From Planctomycetota bacterium (GTDB taxonomy: Bacteria > Planctomycetota > Planctomycetia > Planctomycetales > Planctomycetaceae), in assembly GCA_022600195.1 (NCBI GenBank), contig JAHZKX010000070.1, positions 1-34,589 on the forward strand: 34,589 nt of DNA, in the 5' to 3' direction. Each line of letters opens with the position of its first letter. The first letter of the stretch is position 1. The notes under the pieces are model-generated. The model made no database searches, was not told where the DNA came from, and worked only from the letters and a program-made list of their open reading frames with translations. Positions 25,066 through 34,281 of the stretch are shown here, piece by piece. The position numbers and the translations under genes were made by a program.

Positions 25066-26127
25066 TCAGCGATCACAGAGAAGCGACGGGCATGGATGGC
25101 AATAAACCGGATCGGGCTGGTCGCTGAGATCAACTATCCAGATATTACGAAAACGTACCGGATTCGAGTGGTTCTGCAGTTTAATAGGAAAGAGCTCTGG
25201 CCCTTCCTGCTTTCCACCACCTGTTTTGGCAATGATCGAATAATCCTGATGAATGGGAATACCATTATGTAAAACGGTAATGAATGCATTTTTCGTCTTT
25301 TTGCCTGCTGAATCAAACCTGGGAGCCACAAATGCAATATCATATGTCTGCCAGGAAAGAGGCGGAAAACACATGTTGACGTCGGCACGTTTTTGCTTGT
25401 AAAGCCCGCCGCATTCATTTTCAACACCCTCCAGACCGAATGAATCGAGGACTTGCACTTCATAGCGACTCTGGAGATAGACCCCGCTGTTACTGCGTGC
25501 CTGTCCGGTTGCATAAGGCATATAAGGCAGACGAAATTCCAGATGCAGTCGAAAACTGCGATACTTGTTTTTGAACTCCGTCCCGACATCCAGCAGGCCT
25601 TCATCGGTAATTTTACCATCTTTAAATTGGTCTGCAGAACTACCATCAAATAGAACCGTGGCATTGACCGGTGGTTTGGCACCCAGGGTAAGACTCGTGC
25701 GTTGATATTTGGAAATCTGCCCCAGCAGATGACCAGCCAGATCGTGTACATCAACACGCCCCCCCCTTTTCACGTGGAGCAGCAGTTCCTCTCCTTTCAG
25801 AGTCAGCACATCCCCCTCACGCGTGCCGGTTAATTCACGTCTCTCAGAACGATCCCAACCATTTCCCGGAAGTCCTCCGTTATAGAGGGATGCAACAAAA
25901 TTGCCATCGCCGCGGGCAACAACCTGCAGCCCAATCGTACAAGACCCACACCAGGAACAATCAGTTCCTATCAAGCCATAATATTCGCCTTGAAAATGGA
26001 AATCTTCATCGACCTGTTTGATATCAAGAATTGCAAAGTTCTTGTCACCTTTTTTCGCCTGAGCGAATACTTCCGCTGAGAAAATACTACTGACACAGAA
26101 GAATCCCACAAGTACTAGACGATACAT
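25066..26127 (-). CDS. secreted DUF1080 (3-keto-disaccharide hydrolase-like) protein with an N-terminal Cys motif
   Basis: This gives 353 residues from an ATG at 26127; a TTG directly before it is less likely because GGAGAGGATAGGG fits the ATG. A Sec signal peptide covers about 1-23 (LVLVGFFCVSSIFSAEVFA). Residues 30-150 form a domain often found in front of DUF1080 in planctomycetes (GEYYGLIG, then GGLPGNGWD), and here it contains Cys57-x2-Cys60-x2-Cys63. The DUF1080 jelly-roll follows at about 160-345 (SNSGVYLQSRYEVQVLDSFG, ECGGLYKQK). DUF1080 proteins are concanavalin-like and are linked to carbohydrate turnover. The C-terminus adds further Cys (VYCHPCPSLLC). It is probably a single-gene unit. 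Confidence 0.87.
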   Translation of the reverse strand: MYRLVLVGFFCVSSIFSAEVFAQAKKGDKNFAILDIKQVDEDFHFQGEYYGLIGTDCSWCGSCTIGLQVVARGDGNFVASLYNGGLPGNGWDRSERRELTGTREGDVLTLKGEELLLHVKRGGRVDVHDLAGHLLGQISKYQRTSLTLGAKPPVNATVLFDGSSADQFKDGKITDEGLLDVGTEFKNKYRSFRLHLEFRLPYMPYATGQARSNSGVYLQSRYEVQVLDSFGLEGVENECGGLYKQKRADVNMCFPPLSWQTYDIAFVAPRFDSAGKKTKNAFITVLHNGIPIHQDYSIIAKTGGGKQEGPELFPIKLQNHSNPVRFRNIWIVDLSDQPDPVYCHPCPSLLCDR

Positions 26128-26561
26128 CAATTCCCTATCCTCTCCAGAAACCTTAATCGAAACAGATCGATAATTTTATGCAAGCCACCATTCTGAGGAC
26201 AGCCTACACCATTTGCAAGCCTGGATTTCCTGTTTGATCTTTTCATAAGTGCCTGATCCCCTGAACTATAAGTTTGTAAACGGAAGTTAACGCTGAAGGC
26301 TCGATTTCAGGTAGATCAGCAGGTTTATTGACACAATTCTGACCGTTACGTTGTGAGTCATCAGAAATTTTGTCACAATAGTCGACCAGTGCGAATCAGT
26401 GGAATTTCCTTGAATTCCGCTTCCCGCCAAAATCATTGCTACCACATGGTTTTTGCAAACCCACCTGTAACGACTCTGTCAACATAGTTGCGAATTGAAT
26501 TCCTGTAAGGATCGAAGACATTTATTCCTGATCAAATCGTTCGCTATAGAAAAGATGCATT
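26128..26561. other. divergent intergenic region
   Basis: These 434 bases lie between the DUF1080 gene (minus) and the symporter operon (plus). No coding frame is supported. A short inverted repeat, GGAATT (26401-26406) and AATTCC (26413-26418), and a TTGACA at 26328-26333 without a good -10 box are present. Promoters for both sides are expected here but cannot be fixed by eye. Confidence 0.4.
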
Positions 26562-26798
26562 ATGAGATACGCCATTTATGGATTGGTTGTCGTGCTGATC
26601 GTTCTTCACCAGGACAACTGGTTGTGGGATGATACAAGACTCATTTTTGGATTCATGCCCATCACTCTGCTGTATCAAGCCGGGATCTCCATTGGTGCGG
26701 CCATTGTCTGGTTTCTTGCTACAAAATTTGCCTGGCCACACCACCTTGAAGAAATTGCACAGGACTCCCCCGCTCAGGAAACAGGAGAAACAGAATAA
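26562..26798 (+). CDS. DUF3311-like small membrane protein, symporter partner
   Basis: This 78-residue protein has two membrane helices (about 4-17, and 34-55 including FGFMPITLLYQAGISIGAAI). It fits the small DUF3311-type proteins encoded directly before sodium/solute symporters. The acidic C-terminus is EEIAQDSPAQETGETE. Its stop overlaps the symporter start by one base (TAATG), so the two are translationally coupled. It probably helps assembly or stability of the transporter; that role is inferred from context. Confidence 0.75.
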   Translation: MRYAIYGLVVVLIVLHQDNWLWDDTRLIFGFMPITLLYQAGISIGAAIVWFLATKFAWPHHLEEIAQDSPAQETGETE

Positions 26799-28804
26799 TG
26801 ACCCAATTGGTAATCATCGGAATTTATTTGGGTATGCTGCTCTGCCTGGGCCTGTTTTCGAGCCGGCTGTTTAAAGGAACCAGTAAAGACTATATGCTGG
26901 CCAGCCATTCCATTGGACCTTTTCTGTTATTGATGTCCATCTTCGGCACCACAATGACAGCATTCGCTTTAGTCGGTTCCAGTGGAGAAGCATACAAAGA
27001 AGGCGTCGGCGTTTATGGCATGCTGGCATCCTCCAGTGGAATTATCCACTCACTCTGTTTCTTCCTGCTGGGAATTAAACTCTGGTCATGGGGGCATAAG
27101 CACGGTTACACCACACAGATTCAATTTTTCCGTGATCGTCTCGAAAGCGACCGTATCGGAATCATTCTGTTCCCGGTGCTTGTCGGTCTGGTAATTCCTT
27201 ACTTACTGATCGGCGTGATGGCGTCGGGTGTTGTTATCAGTAGTATTACGGAAGGGGCTTTTGAAAGTTCTTTCGCCGCTTACGACTATGGCATCCCTCC
27301 CTGGCTGGGATCTCTGGTCATCAGCATGGTCGTTCTGATCTATGTCTTTTTTGGGGGAATGCGAGGTACCGCCTGGGCAAACACCTTCCAGACTGTCGTT
27401 TTCATGATTTTGGGTGTTGTTACCTTCGTTGTGATTTCAAATAAATTAGGAGGGTTGGAAGCGGCCAGTAATGCGGTCTTGGAAAAGAACCCGTCCAAGC
27501 TGATGCGAGACGTCGCACCCGCGGATCGCGAACGATATTCAGAACGCTATACGAGCTGGGTAACGATGGCAAAATACAACTACGTCACCAAGGTCGCCAA
27601 GACCCTGACATTGACTCCCGATCAAAAGGAAGAAGCTTATCAAGCATTCAAACCACGGATGCCCAACTGGCAAACGAAGGCTCAAGCCGTCTATGCCGCT
27701 AAAAATAAGCTGTATGAATTAACAAGCGAAGAAATCAACAAAGCCATGTTGATTCAGGACGACCGAGTCATGCCTGACCCCTTTCCGGAAAAGTGGAAAA
27801 TGGGTTTGATGACTCACCATGATTTGAAGGAATATCCGCGAAAGGCGAATGCTGAAAAAGAAAAGTCGATGCTGATATTTGGAGGAAAAATTGGTCACCC
27901 AGAAAAAGACCTGGATCCGAATGACCCCTCCAAAGGAAAAAAATGGACCATCAAAAAAGCCCGCGGCGTTTACCGCGCCAGCAATTGGGCTCCGGATGCG
28001 CCACACCCCATGAGTAAGCTCGTCTTCCTGACTTACTTCTTCGTGCCTCTCTCGGTTGGCATGTTTCCACACTTATTCCAACACTGGCTGACAGCTCGCA
28101 GTGCTGCTACGTTTAAACTGCCCGTCGTCGCACATCCACTCTTTATTATGGTCGTCTGGGTACCCTGTGTTCTGGTAGGAGTCTGGGCGACTTCTGCAAC
28201 ACTGAATGGGGCGCCCATGTTTCCACCTCACTTCCCGGCAAATGCCGTGCTGGCGGCGATGGTCAAAAAAATGACGTCACCCGTACTGGCCGGTTTCTTA
28301 ACTGCCGGTATCCTGGCAGCAATCATGTCATCATTGGATAGCCAGTTCCTCTGCCTAGGCACCATGTTTACCGAAGACATCGTAGTGCATTATGGCGGAA
28401 AAGATCGATTTACAGATCAACAGGTTGTCTTGATGGCCCGCCTGTTTATTATTCTCATAGTCGCAATCACTTATGGATTCAGCTTACTGGAACCGAGGCG
28501 CGTCTTTACGCTGGGTGTCTGGTGTTTCAGTGGATTCTCCAGTCTGTTCCCGATCATTTTTGCCGCCGTCTATTGGAAAAAATTGACAAAAGCCGGTGCC
28601 TATGCGGGAATCCTGGTTGCCATTGGTTCCTGGTTGTACCTATTTAGAGAGGCCGGCTATGCCTTAAAACCAAACTACACGTTTCTGGGAATGATGCCTG
28701 TCGCAACAATGGTCGTCTGTTCTGCCGTTGCCATGATATTGGTTTCGCTCATTACAAAACCACCCAGTAAAGAAACAATGGCTCGATTCTACCCGGAAGA
28801 TTAA
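26798..28804 (+). CDS. sodium/solute symporter (SSS family) with a large hydrophilic insertion
   Basis: This 668-residue polytopic protein is longer than the usual 480-560 of the family. The N-terminal half has typical SSS features: DYMLASHSIGPFLLLMSIFG, FALVGSSGEAYKEG and GGMRGTAWANTFQTVVFMIL. After the helix ending near residue 220 there is a roughly 180-residue hydrophilic stretch (about 222-404; DRERYSERYTSWVTMAKYNY, KARGVYRASNWAPDA). The helices then resume at PHLFQHWLTARS and continue with AGILAAIMSSLDSQFL, the conserved sodium-site helix. Sodium-driven uptake is expected; the substrate is unknown. It is co-transcribed with the DUF3311-like gene. Confidence 0.87.
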   Translation: MTQLVIIGIYLGMLLCLGLFSSRLFKGTSKDYMLASHSIGPFLLLMSIFGTTMTAFALVGSSGEAYKEGVGVYGMLASSSGIIHSLCFFLLGIKLWSWGHKHGYTTQIQFFRDRLESDRIGIILFPVLVGLVIPYLLIGVMASGVVISSITEGAFESSFAAYDYGIPPWLGSLVISMVVLIYVFFGGMRGTAWANTFQTVVFMILGVVTFVVISNKLGGLEAASNAVLEKNPSKLMRDVAPADRERYSERYTSWVTMAKYNYVTKVAKTLTLTPDQKEEAYQAFKPRMPNWQTKAQAVYAAKNKLYELTSEEINKAMLIQDDRVMPDPFPEKWKMGLMTHHDLKEYPRKANAEKEKSMLIFGGKIGHPEKDLDPNDPSKGKKWTIKKARGVYRASNWAPDAPHPMSKLVFLTYFFVPLSVGMFPHLFQHWLTARSAATFKLPVVAHPLFIMVVWVPCVLVGVWATSATLNGAPMFPPHFPANAVLAAMVKKMTSPVLAGFLTAGILAAIMSSLDSQFLCLGTMFTEDIVVHYGGKDRFTDQQVVLMARLFIILIVAITYGFSLLEPRRVFTLGVWCFSGFSSLFPIIFAAVYWKKLTKAGAYAGILVAIGSWLYLFREAGYALKPNYTFLGMMPVATMVVCSAVAMILVSLITKPPSKETMARFYPED

Positions 28805-28841
28805 TTCGGCTGAGCATCTACTAATTACTTTGGAAACGCGA

Positions 28842-28871
28842 CAGGCTGTGATCATTATTTTTCGCAGCCTG
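28842..28871 (+). terminator. candidate hairpin after the symporter gene
   Basis: CAGGCTGTG (28842-28850) pairs with CGCAGCCTG (28863-28871) with one T-G wobble and a 12-base loop. It begins 38 bases after the symporter stop. No T-run follows, so it may be a weak terminator or part of the leader of the next gene. Confidence 0.38.
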
Positions 28872-28899
28872 CTGCTTACTCGCTTCATTTGAGTTTCGC

Positions 28900-29331
28900 A
28901 TGTCCTGTACTTTTAAAACAACGCGCCGTATTGAATTCCACGAGACCGACATGGCGGGCATTGTTCACTTTTCCAATTTTTATAAGTACATGGAACAGGC
29001 CGAACACGAATATTTCCGCTCGCTCGGACTGACAATTGTAGATACCCAGCCAGATGGCTCGGTCGTGGGCTGGCCAAGGGTCTCTGCCAAATGTTCGTTT
29101 GAGTCGCCCGTGTATTATGGAGATGAACTCGAAATTCGCCTCGTTGTAGAACGCATCGGTGTCAAATCGCTGACCATTGCTTACGAGTTCTGGAGAGACC
29201 AGACCAAAATTGCCAAAGGAAAAATGAAAACGGTTTGTTGTCACTTCACACGTGGTAATCCTATGACTTCCATTGAAATCCCTGAGTGGATTCAAAGCAA
29301 ACTCCAGGAATCCCAGGATCACACTGAATAG
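28900..29331 (+). CDS. YbgC/4HBT-type acyl-CoA thioesterase
   Basis: This is a 143-residue hot-dog-fold protein. The N-terminal block IEFHETDMAGIVHFSNFYKY contains Asp17, the expected catalytic acid of the 4-hydroxybenzoyl-CoA thioesterase/YbgC group. Family features continue with YMEQAEHEYFRSLGL and SPVYYGDELEIRL. It hydrolyses acyl-CoA thioesters; the natural substrate cannot be read from sequence. The ribosome-binding site is weak. It ends 19 bases before the ABC ATPase start, so it may share that transcript. Confidence 0.85.
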   Translation: MSCTFKTTRRIEFHETDMAGIVHFSNFYKYMEQAEHEYFRSLGLTIVDTQPDGSVVGWPRVSAKCSFESPVYYGDELEIRLVVERIGVKSLTIAYEFWRDQTKIAKGKMKTVCCHFTRGNPMTSIEIPEWIQSKLQESQDHTE

Positions 29332-29350
29332 TTTGTCTGACAGGGCTGAT

Positions 29351-30043
29351 ATGAATGACTCCACTGAACAATTAATGGTCCGCGAGTTAACGAAAACATT
29401 TTCGATCACCGCGGAATCGCTGCCGATTCTTTCCGGAGTGAACCTTGTTCTCAATCGCGGAGAAGCACTCGCCATTACCGGCCCCTCCGGTTCGGGAAAA
29501 AGCACCCTGCTCTATATACTTGGAGTCCTCGACCAGCCAACCAGTGGTGAAATCATCCAGTTCGGCGAAAACCCCTTCGAGTTCAACGCAACACAACAGG
29601 CCGAATATCGCAATCAAAATATAGGATTCATCTTTCAGGATCACCATCTGATGCCACAGTTTTCCGTTCTGGAAAATGTCCTGATCCCCACGATGGTCCA
29701 CCAGGGAATAACCGATGATGCCGAAGAACGTGCCCGAAACTTACTGGAACGCGTAGGCCTGCACGACCGCATGCATCATAGACCCGCCCAAATCTCAGGG
29801 GGCGAACGACAACGCGTCGCTGTCTGCAGAGCACTAATCAATAACCCCCGATTATTACTCGCCGATGAACCAACGGGAAACCTCGACCGGAGTAATACCG
29901 AATCAATCGGAAAACTCCTGCTCGAAATCAATCAGGAACAAAATACTGTTTTAATCTGTGTGACTCATAGCCGCGAACTGGCCGCCCTGTTCCCGAAACA
30001 TCAGGAATTACGTGATGGTTTACTGGTATCAGAAACCGCCTGA
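29351..30043 (+). CDS. LolD/MacB-type ABC transporter ATPase
   Basis: This gives 230 residues from the ATG at 29351, preferred because AGGG lies just upstream; an earlier in-frame ATG at 29273 would overlap the thioesterase gene. Walker A GPSGSGKS is at 44-51, the Q-loop Gln at 96 (FQDHHLMPQ), the signature ISGGERQ at 148-154, Walker B LLLADE at 168-173 and the switch His at 206. Length and motifs fit the LolD/MacB/FtsE group, which powers mechanotransmission or lipoprotein export through FtsX-type permeases. Such a permease is encoded 35 bases downstream. Confidence 0.92.
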   Translation: MNDSTEQLMVRELTKTFSITAESLPILSGVNLVLNRGEALAITGPSGSGKSTLLYILGVLDQPTSGEIIQFGENPFEFNATQQAEYRNQNIGFIFQDHHLMPQFSVLENVLIPTMVHQGITDDAEERARNLLERVGLHDRMHHRPAQISGGERQRVAVCRALINNPRLLLADEPTGNLDRSNTESIGKLLLEINQEQNTVLICVTHSRELAALFPKHQELRDGLLVSETA

Positions 30044-30078
30044 TTTTCATTCATTTTTTAATCGTTAGAGTTCCTCCG

Positions 30079-33000
30079 ATGAATCAAGCACGATTTGTGA
30101 TCAACAGCCTGAAATATTACTGGCGAACAAATCTGGCCGTGCTTCTGGGGGTGATTGCCGCTACCGCTGTGATAGGTGGCGCGCTCATTGTAGGCGACTC
30201 TGTCCGTGCCAGCTTAAGACAAATGACATTTGATCGGCTCGGCGAAATTGATTACGTCGTCTCTGGCCATCGTTTCTTCCGCGAGCAACTGGCCCTTGAT
30301 CTCACCAACGCCGCTGACCTGCCTGCAGACATCAAAACCATCGCACCAGCGCTCGTACTCAGAGGCAGCCTGACTCTGAATCAGGAAGATCAGAACCGGC
30401 GCGTCGGACAGGTCAACACCTTCGGCATCGATGAACGTCTCTGGTCTCTTCTGGATCACAACAATCTGGAACCCCCCACCGGTGACCAGGCCATCCTCAA
30501 TTCACGGGTTGCCCAACAACTACAGGCCAAAGTCGGCGATGAAATTACACTCTGGATCGAACTTCCCACCGCCATCCCCCGCGACTCCCTGTTAGGCGAA
30601 AAAGAAGAACAGTCCGTAGAAATCACACTCACCGTCAAAACGATTCTCGACGAAACATCCAAAGCTGGCCGACTGGCCCTCATGCCCAATCAGCAATTGC
30701 CGTTGGACTTGTTCGTCTCATTAACTCATCTGCAGGCAGCCTTGGATCTTGATGAAATCAAAGCCTCGCGCCGCGATCCAAAATCGAGACCCGCCCGCGT
30801 GAACTCCCTGTTCTTCAGTTCCAAAAACAAAACCACAGGCAGCTCCTACCAGGCAATGCAAACCGCACAAGACCTGGAAACAGTTCTCAAAAGCACGTTG
30901 AAACTGGAAGATTTGAATCTGAAAATCGCCCCCAACGAACAATTCCAATATCTCTCGCTGGAAAGCGAGCAAATGATTCTTGACCCGCAAATCGAACAGG
31001 CGGGAATCAAAGCCGGGAAATCACTGCATCTGACGACGTCTCCCGTTATGGTTTATATCGCCAACGAAATCAGTCATACTCCCCAAAAACAACAGGACAC
31101 GAAGTCGCTTTTCTCCATGTACTCAATCGTCGCAGGAGTCGACTTTTCTGAAAAAGCCCCCTTCGGACCATTTACCTTTCAGGGTGAAAAACCAAAACAG
31201 CCACTGAAAGAAAATGAAATCGTTCTCAACGAATGGCTGGCGAAAGACCTCAATGCCAAAGTCGGCGATAAAATCCTCATGAACTACCACACGGTCGGCT
31301 CTCGAGGGGAATTGCCCGAAGTCGAAAAAACATTCACCGTTCGCGGAATTGTTTCCCTTGATGGAACTCCTGCCGCAGACCGAAAACTGACACCCGACAT
31401 GGAAGGGATCACAGACGCAGATACCTTCGGCGACTGGAAACAGCCTTTCCCCATGGAACTGGATCGCGTCACCGACCGCGACGAACTCTACTGGGAAGAC
31501 TACAAAGCCACACCCAAAGCCTTTGTCGCTTTGAAAACAGCTCAGAACTTATGGAACAGCCGCTTTGGAAATTTGACGTCTCTCCGGTTCAGCCCTTTAC
31601 CTGACCAATCTTTAAAAGCGTCTGCGAATGAATTGGGGAAAGCATTACTTCATGATATCGATGTCTTAAAAATGGGCCTGGCCATACAACCCATCAAATT
31701 TTTCGGCCTGGCCGCTGCCAGCGGAACCACTGACTTCACAGGCCTCTTCATCGGCTTCAGCTTCTTTATCATCCTGTCAGCCATCATCTTAATCCGCCTG
31801 CTGTTCAAGCTGGGAATCGACCGCCGCGTCTCTTCTATCGGTCTTCTGGCCGCCATTGGCTTTACGCCCAAACAAATCAAACAGGTCATTTTCAAAGAAG
31901 CATTCTTTGTCATTCTCATCGGAGGAGTCCTCGGAATCGGCGCAGCCATCGGCTATGCCTGGCTCATGCTGTATGGCTTAAAAACCTGGTGGATCGGCGC
32001 CATTGGAACACGTTTCCTGTTTCTCGATATCACACCTACCAGCATTATCGTGGGCATATTGATCTCAGTATTGTTCTCCTGCTTTGTGATCTGGCGCGCA
32101 ATGGCCGAACTCAAACAACTCTCAATCCGCAGCCTCCTGGCAGGCGTGAACTCACCGGAATCAGACAAAATCAAAGATGCGCGGCGGGTCAGACACATTT
32201 ATCAATTTTCATTCGGCCTCGCACTCCTTCTGGTGCTGGCAGCGGTCACTGGAATCGTCCCACAAAAAGAAGCCTTTGGCGGCTTCTCCTGGCAAACCGT
32301 TTCCTTCTTTCTCGTCGGCACTCTTTCACTCATCGCCAGCCTCTCTTTCCTGTCAAGCAGGCTCAGAATCGAATCCGCCATTCCCATAAAAGGAAACGGC
32401 AATCTGGCACTCATCAAACTGGGCATCCGCAATGCAGGCCGATTCCGACAGCGCAGTGTCTTAACAACGGCACTCATTGCTTCCGCAACGTTCGTATTGG
32501 TCTCCGTCGCAGCCGGGCACCGAAACCCTGCCGTCGAAGCACCCGATAAAAATTCCGGCAACGGCGGTTTTACGCTCATTGCGGAATCGTCTTCGCCTCT
32601 GATCTATGATTTGAATACACCCAACGGTCGCGCGAAAACGCTGGTCAACGTTCCCAATGACCCAGCAACCCAACAACTCCTGGAACAGATGAAAGTCATT
32701 CCCTTTCGCGTCAAGCCGGGAGAAAATGCAAGCTGTCTCAATATATATCAAACCACAGTTCCCACCATTCTGGGAGTTCCTCAGGAACTCATCGAACAAG
32801 GCGGCTTTAAATTTGCAGATACACCCGGCAAAAATCCGTGGGAACTGCTGAATCAAAAACAGGACGATGGCACCATTCCCGCACTGGGCGACATGAATAC
32901 CTTAATGTATAGCCTCCATAAAGGTGTGGGTAAAACCGTAGGCATCCCCTCTGATAAACGACCCGATCACAAACTGAAAATCAAAGGCATGCTTGATGGC

Positions 33001-33588
33001 AGTATCTTTCAAGGCGTGTTATTGATCTCCGAAACCAATTTTCAAAAACTCTTTCCCGAACAGTCCGGCTTTCAATATTTTCTCGTGGAAGTTCCCACTG
33101 AAAACGCCTCTCAACTGGCAGGGGTTCTCGAAACCGGGTTAACCGAATTTGGATTCGATGCCGACCTCGTTTCCAATCGACTCGCGAATTTTCTCGCGGT
33201 TCAAAATACATACCTCTCCACATTCCAAACACTGGGTGGCCTCGGCTTACTACTGGGAACTCTGGGGCTCGCAACCGTCATGTTACGCAACGTGGTAGAA
33301 CGACGCAGCGAACTGGCTCTCCTGCGAGCTATCGGCATGACGGGCTCCAATGTCGCTTTAATTGTACTCTCTGAAAATGCCTTTTTATTAATCTGGGGAC
33401 TGATCTCAGGCACCCTTTCTGCTCTCCTGGCGATGCTGCCGCACCTGTTGTCAACGGGCGCGGATCTTCCCTGGGAAAGTGGGATCTTGATCCTGGCCGC
33501 GGTTCTGGTCACCGGGATGCTCGCCGCATTTATGGCTGTCGCCGACGCAATACGTGCTCCGATTTTGAAGACGTTAAGAGCCAACTAA
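30079..33588 (+). CDS. large FtsX-type ABC permease with two FtsX domains
   Basis: This 1169-residue permease starts with a membrane helix at about 18-40 (LAVLLGVIAATAVIGGALIV), followed by a periplasmic MacB-like domain to about 540. A first FtsX unit has helices near 553-578, 611-640 and 655-675, then further helices to about 815. A second periplasmic domain spans about 820-1045, and a final FtsX unit follows (LGGLGLLLGTLGLATVML, then two more helices). This gives about ten helices, matching the 10-TM FtsX architecture (YbbP-like) rather than the four-helix LolC/LolE. It pairs with the upstream ATPase. The substrate is unknown; lipid, lipoprotein or peptide export are all possible. Confidence 0.88.
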   Translation: MNQARFVINSLKYYWRTNLAVLLGVIAATAVIGGALIVGDSVRASLRQMTFDRLGEIDYVVSGHRFFREQLALDLTNAADLPADIKTIAPALVLRGSLTLNQEDQNRRVGQVNTFGIDERLWSLLDHNNLEPPTGDQAILNSRVAQQLQAKVGDEITLWIELPTAIPRDSLLGEKEEQSVEITLTVKTILDETSKAGRLALMPNQQLPLDLFVSLTHLQAALDLDEIKASRRDPKSRPARVNSLFFSSKNKTTGSSYQAMQTAQDLETVLKSTLKLEDLNLKIAPNEQFQYLSLESEQMILDPQIEQAGIKAGKSLHLTTSPVMVYIANEISHTPQKQQDTKSLFSMYSIVAGVDFSEKAPFGPFTFQGEKPKQPLKENEIVLNEWLAKDLNAKVGDKILMNYHTVGSRGELPEVEKTFTVRGIVSLDGTPAADRKLTPDMEGITDADTFGDWKQPFPMELDRVTDRDELYWEDYKATPKAFVALKTAQNLWNSRFGNLTSLRFSPLPDQSLKASANELGKALLHDIDVLKMGLAIQPIKFFGLAAASGTTDFTGLFIGFSFFIILSAIILIRLLFKLGIDRRVSSIGLLAAIGFTPKQIKQVIFKEAFFVILIGGVLGIGAAIGYAWLMLYGLKTWWIGAIGTRFLFLDITPTSIIVGILISVLFSCFVIWRAMAELKQLSIRSLLAGVNSPESDKIKDARRVRHIYQFSFGLALLLVLAAVTGIVPQKEAFGGFSWQTVSFFLVGTLSLIASLSFLSSRLRIESAIPIKGNGNLALIKLGIRNAGRFRQRSVLTTALIASATFVLVSVAAGHRNPAVEAPDKNSGNGGFTLIAESSSPLIYDLNTPNGRAKTLVNVPNDPATQQLLEQMKVIPFRVKPGENASCLNIYQTTVPTILGVPQELIEQGGFKFADTPGKNPWELLNQKQDDGTIPALGDMNTLMYSLHKGVGKTVGIPSDKRPDHKLKIKGMLDGSIFQGVLLISETNFQKLFPEQSGFQYFLVEVPTENASQLAGVLETGLTEFGFDADLVSNRLANFLAVQNTYLSTFQTLGGLGLLLGTLGLATVMLRNVVERRSELALLRAIGMTGSNVALIVLSENAFLLIWGLISGTLSALLAMLPHLLSTGADLPWESGILILAAVLVTGMLAAFMAVADAIRAPILKTLRAN

Positions 33589-33735
33589 CAGGCTGTACAG
33601 AATCGCTTTTCTCTGATTCACATAAAATATCCTCTCTATCGGGTGCTGAGAATTCACAAAGTTACTATCATGAAGGCTCGAATTTCTCACCAAACGAAAT
33701 GATCCTCCCTCTCCAAAAATTCAGGAGCTTTAATA

Positions 33736-34281
33736 ATGTCGAAATGGGCTGTCGTGTTAATGTTTGTCATCGGCGCTGCACTTTCCTGGGGCGTTTATGT
33801 TCCGTTGGTACACGTCGCTGCCCAAAAGTTAGGGAGTAACCTCCGCGCGTTTTTGTTTGTTGGCGTTGCCTACTTTCTCGTGGCCGTTTTGATTCCCGCT
33901 GTCTTCATTTTCGTACTGGATAAAGACCCAACAGCAAAAGCCCATACCAACTTTAATATGGGCCCCATCATGTGGGGCATCGCTGCAGGAACCGCCGGTG
34001 CCATCGGTGCCCTCTGTGTTATTTTTGCGGTCACCGCTGGAGGAAAAGGAGCCGCCATTTATGTCGCCCCGCTCGTGTTTGCCGGCGCCCCCATCATCAA
34101 TACCCTCGCCACAATCACTATTTTCCACCCGACAAAAACCATGCCCGATCTGCGATTCTTTCTCGGCCTGGTTCTGGCAGCCGTCGGCGCAGGCATGGTC
34201 ATGATCTATAAACCCGTCGACAAACAAAACACCATGCCCCCTCCTGCAGCCGAAAGTCAAACAGCGACCCCCACTCAATAG
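33736..34281 (+). CDS. small multi-spanning membrane protein, DMT/EamA-like half
   Basis: This 181-residue protein has about five membrane helices: 5-25, 38-60, 75-97 (GIAAGTAGAIGALCVIFAV), 103-123 and 135-158 (RFFLGLVLAAVGAGMVMIY). The tail is Pro/Thr/Gln-rich. The helix pattern and the SWGVYVPLVH start resemble one half of a drug/metabolite-type (EamA) transporter, so it might work as a dimer. AGGAG lies eight bases before the ATG. It follows the permease by 147 bases; whether it is co-transcribed is unclear. The family assignment is tentative. Confidence 0.65.
   Translation: MSKWAVVLMFVIGAALSWGVYVPLVHVAAQKLGSNLRAFLFVGVAYFLVAVLIPAVFIFVLDKDPTAKAHTNFNMGPIMWGIAAGTAGAIGALCVIFAVTAGGKGAAIYVAPLVFAGAPIINTLATITIFHPTKTMPDLRFFLGLVLAAVGAGMVMIYKPVDKQNTMPPPAAESQTATPTQ

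Noticed and set aside
28885-29505. A 206-codon minus-strand frame opposite the thioesterase and ABC ATPase genes
   Set aside because: Both plus-strand genes carry complete catalytic motifs here; the opposing frame has none.
31989-32549. A 186-codon plus-strand frame inside the large permease gene
   Set aside because: It is out of frame with the permease, Arg/His/Thr-rich and of low plausibility, while the permease frame has clear membrane helices over the same bases.
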